This document shows positions 9,497 through 18,088 of a stretch of DNA of 64,000 nucleotides, one piece after another. A model generated the notes under the pieces. That model was given only the letters and a program-made list of their open reading frames with translations, was not told the origin of the DNA and ran no database searches. A program made the translations under genes and the position numbers. Every line of letters begins with the position of its first letter. Position 1 is the first letter of the stretch. This DNA is from Alphaproteobacteria bacterium Ga0077535 (GTDB taxonomy: Bacteria > Pseudomonadota > Alphaproteobacteria > Caulobacterales > Aquidulcibacteraceae): contig LNEK01000027.1 in NCBI GenBank assembly GCA_001464425.1, forward strand, positions 1-64,000, written 5' to 3'.

Positions 9497-9524
9497 TTGA
9501 AAGTCCTTCCTCACCCGCTAAAAG
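9497..9524 (+). promoter_or_regulatory. Possible Caulobacter-type promoter of the S24 regulator
   Basis: TTGAAAG at 9497-9503 and GCTAAAAG at 9517-9524 are separated by 13 bases. This resembles the housekeeping promoter pattern described for Caulobacter (TTGaCgS, 10-14 bases, GCTANAWC). It would place the transcript start close to the ATG at 9534. TTTCA (9480-9484) and TGAAA (9498-9502) form a 13-base-spaced inverted repeat over the -35 that could be an autoregulatory operator. Confidence 0.35.
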
Positions 9525-9533
9525 CGTATCCCC

Positions 9534-10157
9534 ATGCAGCACAGCCAAATCTGGCGGGCGATCGATGCTTTAGCGGCCAAGCGCGGGCTCTCCGCGTCGG
9601 GGCTGGCGCGCGCGGCGGGGCTCGATCCCACCACCTTCAACAAGTCCAAGCGCCAAGCCGCAGACGGCAGGGCGCGCTGGCCATCGACCGAAAGCATCGC
9701 GCGTGCGCTCGCAGCCGCCGATGCAAGTTGGGATGAGTTCGCCGCTTTGCTTTCAGGTCACGCGAGCGCCGCTGGCCGCGCAATCCCGATCGTCGGCATG
9801 GCGCGCGCCGGCGCTGACGGCTTCTTCGACGAAAACGGATTTCCAGTCGGCGCAGATGAAACCGTGCGCTTTCCCGATCTCGGCGATGACCGCGTCTACG
9901 CGCTCGAAATCGCAGGTGACTCGATGGAGCCCACCTATCGCGCTGGCGACATTGTGGTTGTGCAGCCGGGCGCCGCCGTGCGCCGGGGCGATCGCATCGT
10001 GGTGCGCACCCGCGCGGGCGAAGTGATGGCCAAGGTTCTGGGCCGCCGCAACGATCAGATGATCGAGCTCATCTCACTCAACCCCGCGCACGGTCCGCGT
10101 GAGCTTGCGACTGCGGATATCGATTGGATCGCGCGGATCGTCTGGGCGAGCCAGTAG
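9534..10157 (+). CDS. LexA-like S24 family transcriptional regulator
   Basis: Residues 1-75 form a helix-turn-helix domain (GLSASGLARAAGLDPTTFNK), and residues 85-207 an S24/LexA-type peptidase domain. The Ser of the catalytic dyad is in AGDSMEPTYRAGD and the Lys in GEVMAKVLGR. Such proteins repress transcription and may cleave themselves after RecA activation. The linker before the peptidase domain has no obvious Ala-Gly cleavage pair apart from MARAGA near residue 89. Similar single-copy regulators occur in Caulobacterales chromosomes; no other phage gene is nearby. Targets are unknown. Confidence 0.85.
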   Translation: MQHSQIWRAIDALAAKRGLSASGLARAAGLDPTTFNKSKRQAADGRARWPSTESIARALAAADASWDEFAALLSGHASAAGRAIPIVGMARAGADGFFDENGFPVGADETVRFPDLGDDRVYALEIAGDSMEPTYRAGDIVVVQPGAAVRRGDRIVVRTRAGEVMAKVLGRRNDQMIELISLNPAHGPRELATADIDWIARIVWASQ

Positions 10158-10189
10158 CGAGCAATTCGGATTTGGGATAGAGTTTCGGC

Positions 10190-10438
10190 ATGTCTGAAGC
10201 CAAAGTCACACTGAGCGGTGAAACTGCCGATCGCCTGCTCCGATTGGTCGCCGAGCAAAATTATGCGCGCCCCGAAGACGCGATGGCTGACGCGCTGGAC
10301 GCCTTGGAAGCGAATACGGCGCCTTCCATCGATGAATGGCTCAAAACTACAATACGCGCCCGCGCTGAAGCACTAGCCGCTGACCCATCGCGTGCGATGA
10401 CGGCAGACGAAGTTCGCGCCCGTATCATTAAAGCCTGA
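10190..10438 (+). CDS. Type II antitoxin (ParD/CopG-like)
   Basis: This is an 82-residue acidic protein lying directly before a ParE/RelE-type toxin, with its stop and the toxin's start interlocked (TGATG). The N-terminal strand-helix pattern (KVTLSGETADRLLRLVAEQN) suggests a ribbon-helix-helix DNA-binding dimer; the C-terminal half (EWLKTTIRARAEALAADP) would wrap the toxin. It should neutralise the toxin and autorepress the pair. The family assignment rests on size and context more than on motifs. Confidence 0.75.
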   Translation: MSEAKVTLSGETADRLLRLVAEQNYARPEDAMADALDALEANTAPSIDEWLKTTIRARAEALAADPSRAMTADEVRARIIKA

Positions 10439-10767
10439 TGGCGCGCTACGCGGTCATCTTTGATCGCGAGGCTACAGACGATCTGCTCGCGATTTGGGAA
10501 TACATCGCAAACGTTCAAGGCAGCCTCGTAGCCAACGGCTTCATCGAACGACTGATTGCACACTGCGAAAGCTTCGGAACAATCCCTCATCGAGGCACAA
10601 AGCGCGACAAGATTAGAACGGGATTGCGCACCATAAGCTGGCGCAGAGCTGTGACGATCGCATTTGAAGTTTCGGATGCCGAAGAGCGCGTTGCAATATT
10701 GGGCGTGTTCTACCGCGGACGCGACGTATTGAGCGCACTCGCGGCGCGCCTAGACGAACGAAACTAG
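10438..10767 (+). CDS. RelE/ParE family toxin
   Basis: A 109-residue protein with the ParE/RelE pattern: an early FDREATDDLLAIWEYIA segment, LIAHCESFGTIPHRG in the middle, then GLRTISWRRAVTIAFEV and the closing ILGVFYRGRDV strand with conserved Arg. ParE members poison DNA gyrase and RelE members cleave mRNA; which applies cannot be told here. It begins inside the antitoxin stop, and its own stop shares CTAG with sixA on the other strand. Confidence 0.85.
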   Translation: MARYAVIFDREATDDLLAIWEYIANVQGSLVANGFIERLIAHCESFGTIPHRGTKRDKIRTGLRTISWRRAVTIAFEVSDAEERVAILGVFYRGRDVLSALAARLDERN

Positions 10768-11261
10768 TCCCGATCCGGCTTCCATGCCGCAATCATGCGC
10801 GGGCCTGCTGCGTGCATTAGGCCGCCGCGAATTTCGAACGCCGCCCACGCAGCGGTTGGGAAGTGGCCATCGAAATCGCGCGCGAGACGCGAGCCGTCAT
10901 GCGACTCGCGCAATAACATCGATACAAGTTCGCCAATGCCTGGATTGTGCCCAACGATCACGACGCTTTCGGCGTCGCATGCCGTGAACGCATCCCAAAT
11001 GCTCTCAGGCGCGGCGTGGTAGAGCGCTTCGTCGAACTGCGTCTCAAGTTTAAAGCCGCCCAGACCATGCTCAGCCGTCTCGCGCGTTCGCTGCGCCGCC
11101 GAGACAAGCGCCAGCGTCGGCGCGAGGCCGGCTTGCACCATTGCCTCGCCAGCTTCGGCGCTCTCGCGCCGGCCACGGCCGGTCAGCCCGCGCGCTTTAT
11201 CGCTTTCGGCTTCGTGGGGGCGGACGGCCTTGGCGTGCCGCATGAGGATCAAGGTGCGCAT
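10764..11261 (-). CDS. sixA: SixA-like phosphohistidine phosphatase
   Basis: A histidine-phosphatase-fold protein of 165 residues that opens with the catalytic LILMRHAKA (RHG-type) motif. The second conserved His is in VIVGHNPGIGEL. SixA proteins remove phosphate from phosphohistidine, for example on HPt or PTS carriers. The frame is open 23 codons further upstream, but the conserved family start MRTLILMRHAK is at 11261. It stands alone, convergent with the toxin gene. Confidence 0.88.
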   Translation of the reverse strand: MRTLILMRHAKAVRPHEAESDKARGLTGRGRRESAEAGEAMVQAGLAPTLALVSAAQRTRETAEHGLGGFKLETQFDEALYHAAPESIWDAFTACDAESVVIVGHNPGIGELVSMLLRESHDGSRLARDFDGHFPTAAWAAFEIRGGLMHAAGPRMIAAWKPDRD

Positions 11262-11360
11262 CGACTCGAACTGTGCCCGGCTCGCGAAAAATCGCAACGG
11301 CCCGCATCCAGCGCGCGCAGCGGCGGCCACTTAGGTCCAAAGGAACACGGGAGTTCGCAC

Positions 11361-11633
11361 ATGAAAGCGCGCTGGATCATCCCCACGGTAGCCGGCCTTA
11401 TCGTCATCGCCGCCTGGACGGCGATGGGCATTGGCTATTTTTACCGTCCCAGCACGCCGATCTGGATCGGTTTGGTGACCGCTGCGGCCTTGAGCCTTGA
11501 AGGCTTCCTTTGGGTTGCGGCGGGCGTGTTCGGCTGGGGCTTCCTGGCTAAGCGCCGCGCCGCACTCGGCCGCTTCAAGGACCGCCTGTTCGGCAAGCGC
11601 GACGCCGAAACGCCGCCGACTGCGCAGTCCTAA
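11361..11633 (+). CDS. Small membrane protein of unknown function
   Basis: A 90-residue protein with two hydrophobic segments (about residues 6-27 and 33-63) and a basic C-terminal tail rich in Arg/Lys. ATG 11361 has a purine-rich AGGAACACGGGAG ribosome-binding region. It is followed by lysS after 55 bases and may be cotranscribed. I do not recognise a family. Confidence 0.7.
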   Translation: MKARWIIPTVAGLIVIAAWTAMGIGYFYRPSTPIWIGLVTAAALSLEGFLWVAAGVFGWGFLAKRRAALGRFKDRLFGKRDAETPPTAQS

Positions 11634-11688
11634 GGGATTTGGCATCGCGCGCTTGGGCGGTCTAAGCAGATCGCCCAAGGATTCGCCG

Positions 11689-13278
11689 ATGTCAGATCTC
11701 CCTACCCTCGCTTCCGCCGCCAAGGCTTGGCCGTTCGAACAAGCGCGCCTGGTCGTCGAGCGGCTGAAGAAAGCGCCGAAGGACACGGTCATCTTCGAGA
11801 CCGGCTACGGTCCGAGCGGCCTGCCGCACATCGGCACGTTCGGCGAAGTGGTGCGCACCTCGATGGTGCGCCATGCCTTCCGCGTGCTGACCGAAGACAA
11901 GATCAAGACCAAGATCATCTGCGTCTCCGACGACATGGACGGCATGCGCAAGATTCCGGACAACGTGCCGAACCCGGAAGCGCTGATCCCCTACATGCAG
12001 CGTCCGCTTACCGACGTGCCTGATCCGTTTGGTACGCACGAGAGTTTCGCGCATCACAACAATGCGCGCCTGCGCGCGTTCCTCGATGGCTTCGGCTTCG
12101 AATACGAGTTCAAATCCGCCACCGATCTTTACAAGTCCGGCGCGTTCGATACCGCGCTGCTCAACGCGCTGAAGGCCTATGACGAGATCATGGCGATCAT
12201 GCTGCCGACGCTCGGCGAAGATCGACGTAAGACCTATAGCCCGTTCCTGCCAATCTCACCGAAGAGCGGGCGCGTGCTCTACGTGCCAATGAAGCGCATC
12301 GACGCCGCCGCCGGCACGATCACGTTCGATGACGAAGACGGCGAAGAGATCACACAGACCGTCACCGGCGGCCGCGCCAAGATGCAGTGGAAGCCGGATT
12401 TCGGTATGCGCTGGGCGGCGCTCGGCGTCGACTTTGAAATGTTCGGCAAGGATCACCAGCCGAACCAGCAAGTCTATGCGCGCATCTGCAAGGCGCTCGG
12501 GGCGGAGCCGCCGGTCAATTACGTCTACGAACTTTTCCTCGATCAAAACGGCGAGAAGATTTCGAAGACCAAGGGCAACGGCATCAGCGTCGAGCAATGG
12601 CTTTCCTACGCCGCGCCGGAATCGCTCTCGCTCTACAATTTCCAAAAGCCGCGTACGGCTAAGAAGCTTTATTTCGACGTGATCCCGAAAGCGGTGGATG
12701 AGTATCTCACGTATGTCGAAAGCTTCCACGGCCAGAACACCGCCGAGCAATTGGAGAACCCGGCTTGGCATATCCATGCCGGCAATCCGCCGCGCGATCT
12801 AACGCCGATCTCGTTTGCGCTGCTGACCAACCTCGTCTCCGCTTCCAACGCAGAGACGAAGGACTTGCTGTGGGCGTTCATTGGCAAGTACGCGCCGGGC
12901 ACGACCCCGCAAACGCATCCGTTCCTGGATAAACTCACCGACTACGCGATCGCCTACTTCAACGATTTCGTGCGTCCGACAAAGCAGTTCCGCGCAGCTA
13001 CCGATAAAGAGCGTGCCGCATTCGAAGATCTGATCGCGCGTCTCGATGCATTGCCCGCCGACACGACAGACGGCGAAATCATCCAGAACGAAGTTTACGC
13101 CGTCGGCAAAGAGCACGCGTTCGAGCCGCTCCGTGATTGGTTCAAGGCGCTTTACGAAGTGCTCTTCGGCGTCGAAAGCGGGCCGCGCTTTGGTCAATTC
13201 GCGGCGATCTTTGGCGTGCGTGAGACAGCGGCGCTGTTGCGCCGAGGTCTCGCCGGCGAGTTGCTGAAAGCCGCCTAG
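11689..13278 (+). CDS. lysS: Lysyl-tRNA synthetase, class I
   Basis: Class I LysRS, found in archaea and in many alphaproteobacteria in place of the class II enzyme, charges tRNA-Lys. The HIGH-type motif is [16 protein letters not shown] (about residues 39-54) and the KMSKS-type motif is [10 protein letters not shown]. The RTSMVRHAF and [12 protein letters not shown] stretches are typical. The open frame begins earlier, but ATG 11689 gives the conserved [19 protein letters not shown] start and 529 residues, the usual size. It ends on a CTAG shared with the WYL regulator. Confidence 0.95.
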   Translation: MSDLPTLASAAKAWPFEQARLVVERLKKAPKDTVIFETGYGPSGLPHIGTFGEVVRTSMVRHAFRVLTEDKIKTKIICVSDDMDGMRKIPDNVPNPEALIPYMQRPLTDVPDPFGTHESFAHHNNARLRAFLDGFGFEYEFKSATDLYKSGAFDTALLNALKAYDEIMAIMLPTLGEDRRKTYSPFLPISPKSGRVLYVPMKRIDAAAGTITFDDEDGEEITQTVTGGRAKMQWKPDFGMRWAALGVDFEMFGKDHQPNQQVYARICKALGAEPPVNYVYELFLDQNGEKISKTKGNGISVEQWLSYAAPESLSLYNFQKPRTAKKLYFDVIPKAVDEYLTYVESFHGQNTAEQLENPAWHIHAGNPPRDLTPISFALLTNLVSASNAETKDLLWAFIGKYAPGTTPQTHPFLDKLTDYAIAYFNDFVRPTKQFRAATDKERAAFEDLIARLDALPADTTDGEIIQNEVYAVGKEHAFEPLRDWFKALYEVLFGVESGPRFGQFAAIFGVRETAALLRRGLAGELLKAA

Positions 13279-14237
13279 GCGTAAATCTTGACGACCTTGG
13301 CGGCTTCGCGTGCTACCGCCGCGCGCAGAGCCGGCGGCGACACGATTTCGATGTCCGCGCCCAAGCGTAGCATCTGCAGCGTCGCGCGTTCAGTGCTTTC
13401 GATCGGGATTTCCGCTTTCACCCAGCCTTCCGGCGCGCATTTCCTATGCGCCGCCTCCACCGCCTCGAACGCGGCCCCGCTCACATCGCGCAACAATTTG
13501 CGCCCTGCCGGAGAGAGCTTCACCACCGCGCGCTCTTCAAGCAGACGCGCTTCGAAATCGCGCGCCCATGCGCTCCAATAGCGGCCAAGATCAAACCGCG
13601 CCGGCCGCTTCGCCCTCGCCTTCATCACTTCAAACGTTTGAATGTTCGACACGCGATATGTGCGCGGCTTGCCCTTCACCGCCGCGACCAGATACCAAAC
13701 CCCACTCTTCAGCACCAAGCCAAGCGGATCGACATCGCGCGTAACGACATCCTTCCAGCTCTCATAGCGAATGCGCACGCGCGTATCGCTCCACACCGCG
13801 TTCGCCAACGCCGGCAGAATGTCGACGCTCTCGGCGCGGCTGTACCAATTCAGCGGATCGAGATGAAATCGTGCCGCCACGCGTTGTGCGCTCGCGCCTG
13901 AATCCGCTGGCAAACTCGCCAACAGCTTCAGTTGCGCGGCCGCCGCCTCTGCGCCAACGCCCAAATCCGCCGCCGCGCCGCCCACACCTGCAAGCACGAG
14001 CGCGTGCGCCTCGGCCGGTGTCAGCGCCGTGAGCCGAGTGCGATAGCCGTCGAGCAGCTGAAACCCGCCCGCCCTGCCGCGCTCGGCGTAAATCGGCACG
14101 CCCGCCGCGCTGAGCTGATCCACGTCGCGATATATCGTGCGAACGGAAACCTCAAACTCCGCCGCCAGCGCCTCGGCGCTCATCCGCCCGCGCAGCTGCA
14201 AGAGGATCAGGATCGAAAGAAGCCGGCTCGCCTGCAT
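13275..14237 (-). CDS. YafY-type HTH/WYL-domain transcriptional regulator
   Basis: Residues 1-60 are an HTH_11 winged helix ([40 protein letters not shown]). Residues about 135-205 form a WYL ligand-sensing domain ([28 protein letters not shown]), followed by a C-terminal extension domain. Length is 320. It is divergent from the tandem paralogue pair beginning at 14303, with an imperfect palindrome between them. It therefore probably controls that pair and itself. Confidence 0.9.
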   Translation of the reverse strand: MQASRLLSILILLQLRGRMSAEALAAEFEVSVRTIYRDVDQLSAAGVPIYAERGRAGGFQLLDGYRTRLTALTPAEAHALVLAGVGGAAADLGVGAEAAAAQLKLLASLPADSGASAQRVAARFHLDPLNWYSRAESVDILPALANAVWSDTRVRIRYESWKDVVTRDVDPLGLVLKSGVWYLVAAVKGKPRTYRVSNIQTFEVMKARAKRPARFDLGRYWSAWARDFEARLLEERAVVKLSPAGRKLLRDVSGAAFEAVEAAHRKCAPEGWVKAEIPIESTERATLQMLRLGADIEIVSPPALRAAVAREAAKVVKIYA

Positions 14238-14262
14238 GAAAGGTAGTTTGCGGCCTAAAACA

Positions 14263-14277
14263 TGACGTCGGATGTCA
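14263..14277. promoter_or_regulatory. Candidate operator between WYL regulator and divergent pair
   Basis: TGACGTC-G-GATGTCA is a 7-1-7 inverted repeat with a single arm mismatch, in the 65-base divergent spacer, 26 bases before the ATG at 14303. The position is right for a site bound by the adjacent YafY/WYL regulator. No experimental consensus was available to compare. Confidence 0.5.
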
Positions 14278-14302
14278 GGTTTAATCGCTTACACCGCTCG
14301 CC

Positions 14303-14833
14303 ATGACAACTCAACGCACCTCAGCGGCGATTGCCGCACCCACCGCCCATACCGGCCACCCTGACGATTTCAATTTCCTAGTCGGTCATTGGAGTGTCGA
14401 GCACCAGCGTCTCAACGGTCGCCTCGTCGGCTCGACCGAATGGCAGCGCTTCGCTGGCGCCTGCTCGATGCGCAAGCTGATGAACGGCCTCGGCAACGTC
14501 GATGACAATCTGCTTGAAATTCCGGGCGGGGCGTATCGCGCCGTCGGCCTCCGCTCGTTCAATCCGGGCACCCGCCAATGGGCGATCTGGTGGCTCGACG
14601 GGCGCGATCCGCACATGATCGACACGCCTGTCCGGGGCGGCTTCGAGAATGGCGTAGGCACATTCCTCGCCGAAGAGACGCTCAACGGCCGGCCTATCCT
14701 CGTCCGTTTTCAATGGAGCGAAACGCAGACCGACCATCCGCGCTGGGAACAAGCCTTCTCGCCCGACAATGGCGCGAGTTGGGAAGTGAACTGGCGCATG
14801 CAATTCACGCGCATCGCGGAGTCGGCGCTATGA
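14303..14833 (+). CDS. Hypothetical protein, first of a tandem paralogue pair
   Basis: A 176-residue protein without a signal peptide. Its core is shared with the next gene: DDFNFLVGHWSVEHQRL here versus SDFNFLTGEWRIEHRRL there, then GGFENGVGTF versus GGFDNGVGTF, and a WEVNWRM / WDTNWVMDW end. The Trp-rich strand pattern suggests a small beta-barrel similar to DUF1579-type proteins. Function is unknown. It is probably controlled by the divergent WYL regulator. Its stop overlaps the next ATG (ATGA). Confidence 0.75.
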   Translation: MTTQRTSAAIAAPTAHTGHPDDFNFLVGHWSVEHQRLNGRLVGSTEWQRFAGACSMRKLMNGLGNVDDNLLEIPGGAYRAVGLRSFNPGTRQWAIWWLDGRDPHMIDTPVRGGFENGVGTFLAEETLNGRPILVRFQWSETQTDHPRWEQAFSPDNGASWEVNWRMQFTRIAESAL

Positions 14834-15279
14834 ACAGACCCAGCGATTTCAATTTTCTGACCGGCGAATGGCGTATCGAACACCGCCGCCTCCGCGCCCC
14901 CGGCGATTGGGACATATTCGAGGGTGAAGCCACGTGCTGGAGCATATTGGGCGGCGTCGGCAGCGTCGAAGAGCTGCGCATTCCGGCTCGCGACTTCGCC
15001 GGCATGGGAGTGCGCTTGCTCGATCTGAACACGCACATTTGGAGCGATTTCTGGGTAAACGCCCGCAACGGCGTGCTCACGCTGCCCGCTCAGACCGGCG
15101 GCTTCGATAACGGCGTCGGCACATTCGGCGCCGACGGTATGGATGGCGATCAGCCCATCAAAGTTCGCGGTATATGGGACAACATCACAGCATCTACTTG
15201 CCGCTGGCAACAGGCTGTCTCGCGTGACGGCGGCGCAACCTGGGACACGAACTGGGTGATGGATTGGAGACGGGCGTAA
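14830..15279 (+). CDS. Hypothetical protein, second of a tandem paralogue pair
   Basis: A 149-residue protein paralogous to the preceding one and translationally coupled to it by ATGA. It has the same order of motifs (FNFLTGEW, GFDNGVGTF, WQQAVSRDGGATWDTNW) and lacks the extra N-terminal 20 residues. A longer upstream frame exists but would lie almost wholly inside the first gene. The pair looks like a recent-to-moderate duplication with divergence; partners may form a heterodimer, which is inference. Confidence 0.75.
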   Translation: MNRPSDFNFLTGEWRIEHRRLRAPGDWDIFEGEATCWSILGGVGSVEELRIPARDFAGMGVRLLDLNTHIWSDFWVNARNGVLTLPAQTGGFDNGVGTFGADGMDGDQPIKVRGIWDNITASTCRWQQAVSRDGGATWDTNWVMDWRRA

Positions 15280-15295
15280 ATCGCCAAGCGAAGGC

Positions 15296-15397
15296 GTGAT
15301 CCTTCTGATGTTCGGTGTCGGCCTGAAGTTCTCGCTCGCCGATCTGTGGGCAGGGCGGCGCGACGCTGAGAAACCGACTGCGCCCGCGCCGGGCTAA
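15296..15397 (+). pseudogene. Relic of a KefB-type cation/proton antiporter
   Basis: Thirty-three codons from GTG 15296 to TAA 15397 read VILLMFGVGLKFSLADLWAG, then a charged tail ending PTAPAPG. The first part matches the highly conserved early membrane segment of KefB/CPA2 antiporters (ILLMFGVGLHFSL). The rest of the roughly 400-600-residue antiporter is absent on both sides. It looks like a deletion remnant, though an expressed micro-peptide cannot be excluded. Confidence 0.55.
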
Positions 15398-15491
15398 CGG
15401 ATTGAGCGTTATCGGATTTCTACCTCAAATTGCATTTATGCAATCTAAGCGCGGTTGTGAGTAACGCGCCGCTTCAGGTTGTTGCCCGGCC

Positions 15492-16982
15492 ATGGGGTTG
15501 GATGGCGGCGTTCGGCTGGACGAACTGCGCGCCGCGGCGATTTCAATCGGCGCGGCTGACCTTGAGGCCGCGCGCGAAGGCTTTCATCGAGCCTACAAGT
15601 CTCGCTCCGCCAAACGCACCTTCCATTACATCCAGATTTTCGCCCTCGCGCTGATCGCGAGCGCAATCGCCTACGGCATTTATATCGCGCCTGATCTTGC
15701 CTGGACCGGCATCCGCGCCGCCGCGATCACGCTCTTTGCATCCGCGATTTTGCTGCGCCTCTTTGCTGCTGCGCATTTGCGCCCGCTGCTTTCGCGCCTT
15801 GCCGATACTCCGACCTGCCCAACTTACACGATCCTCTGCCCGCTCTACCGCGAAGCCAATGTCGTCGCCGACCTCGTCGCGGCGCTCGATCGTCTCGATT
15901 ATCCGCGCGAGGCACTGGACATAAAACTGATCGTCGAAGGTGATGACGTTGATACGCTTGCCGCAGCGCTCGCAGTCGCAGGTCCAAAGCACATAGACGT
16001 CGTCATCGTGCCGGCCTCTGCGCCGCGCACCAAGCCAAAGGCACTCAATGCAGGCTTAATCCATGCACGCGGCGACTACGTTGTCGTCTACGACGCGGAA
16101 GATCGGCCGCACCCCGCGCAGCTACGCGCCGCGCTGGCTGCATTTGAGGATGGCCCGGACAATCTCGCTTGCGTGCAGGCGCCGCTTGAGATCGACAACG
16201 CTAATGCCTCGTGGATCGCGCGCCAGTTCGCCGCCGAATACGCCATTCTTTTTCGCGAACTCTTGCCTCTGCTTGCCAGCTTGCGCCTGCCCTTTCCGCT
16301 CGGCGGCACCAGCAATCATTTCCGCATCGACGCGCTGCGCGCCGTCGGTGGTTGGGATCCGTACAACGTCACCGAGGACGCGGATCTGGGCTATCGCCTC
16401 GCTCGTGACCGCTACGCCGCCGCCATGATCGGGCCGCCGACGTACGAAGAAGCGCCGATCACGTTCCGCGCGTGGCTGGCTCAGCGCACGCGCTGGATCA
16501 AAGGCCACATGCAGACCTGGCTCGTGCTCATGCGCAATCCGTGGCGCACACTGCGAGAGCTTGGCTTACGCGGCTTCTTAATGATGCAGCTTATGCTTGG
16601 CGGCGGTCTCGTCGCCGCATTCGCGCATGGGCCGCTTGCATGCATCGTGTTGATCGCTGCGCTTTCACCTTACAAGCTTCTAAGCGCTGCCGATTTTACG
16701 CTGGCGCTCGCGGGCCTCTGCGTCGCGTTTTTCGCCGCACTGACCGCCAGCGCAGTCTCAGGCAATTTCAGCCACCTGCGCGCCGCGCTTACAATGCCAG
16801 CCTACTGGCCGCTGGCCACCATCGCCGCATGGCGCGCGCTGTTAGAGCTGGTGTTCCGCCCGCATCACTGGGCCAAGACCGCCCATGGACTTTCGCACCG
16901 CAGCCGCATGCGCGCTTACACTGCGCCTCAGCGCAACGACTTCAACAGCGCGCACATCGCCTCGACTTCGGCCTCGGGCTGA
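15492..16982 (+). CDS. Membrane-bound family 2 glycosyltransferase
   Basis: A 496-residue processive-type GT2 enzyme. Two N-terminal membrane helices lie at about 45-95, the catalytic domain at about 110-345, and C-terminal helices at about 370-460. Visible GT motifs are TILCPLYREANVV, the metal/UDP site VVYDAEDRPHP, the acceptor-site acid NVTEDADLGYRL and the QxxRW-like AQRTRWIKGHMQTW. It likely extends or secretes a polysaccharide; the sugar is unknown. The last 55 bases overlap the 3' end of the convergent aldolase gene. No capsule or cellulose partner genes are adjacent. Confidence 0.88.
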   Translation: MGLDGGVRLDELRAAAISIGAADLEAAREGFHRAYKSRSAKRTFHYIQIFALALIASAIAYGIYIAPDLAWTGIRAAAITLFASAILLRLFAAAHLRPLLSRLADTPTCPTYTILCPLYREANVVADLVAALDRLDYPREALDIKLIVEGDDVDTLAAALAVAGPKHIDVVIVPASAPRTKPKALNAGLIHARGDYVVVYDAEDRPHPAQLRAALAAFEDGPDNLACVQAPLEIDNANASWIARQFAAEYAILFRELLPLLASLRLPFPLGGTSNHFRIDALRAVGGWDPYNVTEDADLGYRLARDRYAAAMIGPPTYEEAPITFRAWLAQRTRWIKGHMQTWLVLMRNPWRTLRELGLRGFLMMQLMLGGGLVAAFAHGPLACIVLIAALSPYKLLSAADFTLALAGLCVAFFAALTASAVSGNFSHLRAALTMPAYWPLATIAAWRALLELVFRPHHWAKTAHGLSHRSRMRAYTAPQRNDFNSAHIASTSASG

Positions 16983-17932
16983 TTCCAAGACACGACGAGG
17001 CGCGCCTCGCCAGAACCATCCGCGCCCCAATCATAAAACTGTGCGCCTGCCGCCCGCAGTTTCGCCAAGCCCTCCGCGCCCGGCTTGATGAACACTTGAT
17101 TGCTCTCGCCGGCCACGCCCGCCGCGTCAGCTAGTTTCGCCGCCAAGCCATTCGCGCGCGCTGCAAGCTTCAGCCACAAACCGTCTTTCAGATAAGCCAA
17201 GAACTGCGCCGCCGGATAACGGCCCTTGCAGAACAAGTGCCCACCGCGTTTGCGCCGCCGCGCCACTTCCTCGGCCAGCTCCAAATCGAACACCACGACG
17301 GATTCCGCCGCCAAGGCGCCGTTCTTGGTCGCGCCAAAAGACAACAGATCCACGCCACCGCGCCAGCTCACGTCTGCAGGTTTGCAGCCTAGCGCTGCCA
17401 CGGCATTTGCGAACCGGGCGCCGTCCATGTGGAACCGCAACCCCGCGCCGCGCGCCGTTTCGCCTAAGGCAAATACCTCCGCCGGGGTGTAAATAGAGCC
17501 GCGTTCGGTGGTTTGCGAGATTGAGAGCATCGAGGGCTGCACTGAGTGAATGCCGCGTGCGTTGCGCGCCGCCGCTTCAGCGAGCGTTGCCGGCGTGACC
17601 TTCGCGCCCTCGCCTTCCATCAGCACCAGCTTGGCGCCGCCCGAGAAAAACTCCGGCGCGCCGCACTCGTCGCACTCGATGTGCGCCTCGCGGTGACAGA
17701 GCACCGAGCCCCAAGGCGGCGTTAAAGTCGCGATCGAGATTGCATTCGCCGCCGTGCCGCTCGCGACCGTGAACACACGCACTTCGCGCTCGAACACTGC
17801 ACTAAACGCTTCATCCAATTTCTGTGACCACGGATCATCGCCATATGCCGCAACGGCGCCGTCATTCACGTCACTCAACGCGCGCAAGATTTCCGCAGCG
17901 GCGCTGGCGGTGTTGTCGGATTTGAAATTCAT
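16928..17932 (-). CDS. ltaE: Low-specificity threonine aldolase / beta-eliminating lyase family
   Basis: A 334-residue fold-type I PLP enzyme. FKSDNTASAAAEI opens the domain, FTVASGTAANAISIA binds the cofactor phosphate, LRFHMDGARFANAVAAL carries the PLP-binding Asp, and LSFGATKNGALAAE holds the Schiff-base Lys. Such enzymes split threonine to glycine and acetaldehyde. Stereospecificity cannot be read from the sequence. Start at ATG 17932, with a 156-base spacer to the divergent histidine kinase. Confidence 0.88.
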   Translation of the reverse strand: MNFKSDNTASAAAEILRALSDVNDGAVAAYGDDPWSQKLDEAFSAVFEREVRVFTVASGTAANAISIATLTPPWGSVLCHREAHIECDECGAPEFFSGGAKLVLMEGEGAKVTPATLAEAAARNARGIHSVQPSMLSISQTTERGSIYTPAEVFALGETARGAGLRFHMDGARFANAVAALGCKPADVSWRGGVDLLSFGATKNGALAAESVVVFDLELAEEVARRRKRGGHLFCKGRYPAAQFLAYLKDGLWLKLAARANGLAAKLADAAGVAGESNQVFIKPGAEGLAKLRAAGAQFYDWGADGSGEARLVVSWNQPEAEVEAMCALLKSLR

Positions 17933-18088
17933 ATGAACGCCACCTTAGTCAGCATGAAGCTCTCGTTCACGCTTGGCCGTCGCGCAAGTCAAAAAATCGT
18001 ATCAGATCAGCACAAAAGAGCGCCTCACGAACGCTTGCTTTAGGAAGCCGCGATAGCCTTACCGGGAAATTAGCCAATAGGACCACGC

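Noticed and set aside
9534-10767. Prophage remnant around the S24 repressor and toxin-antitoxin genes
   Set aside because: No integrase, structural phage gene, attachment repeat or composition change is seen; neighbours are core genes.
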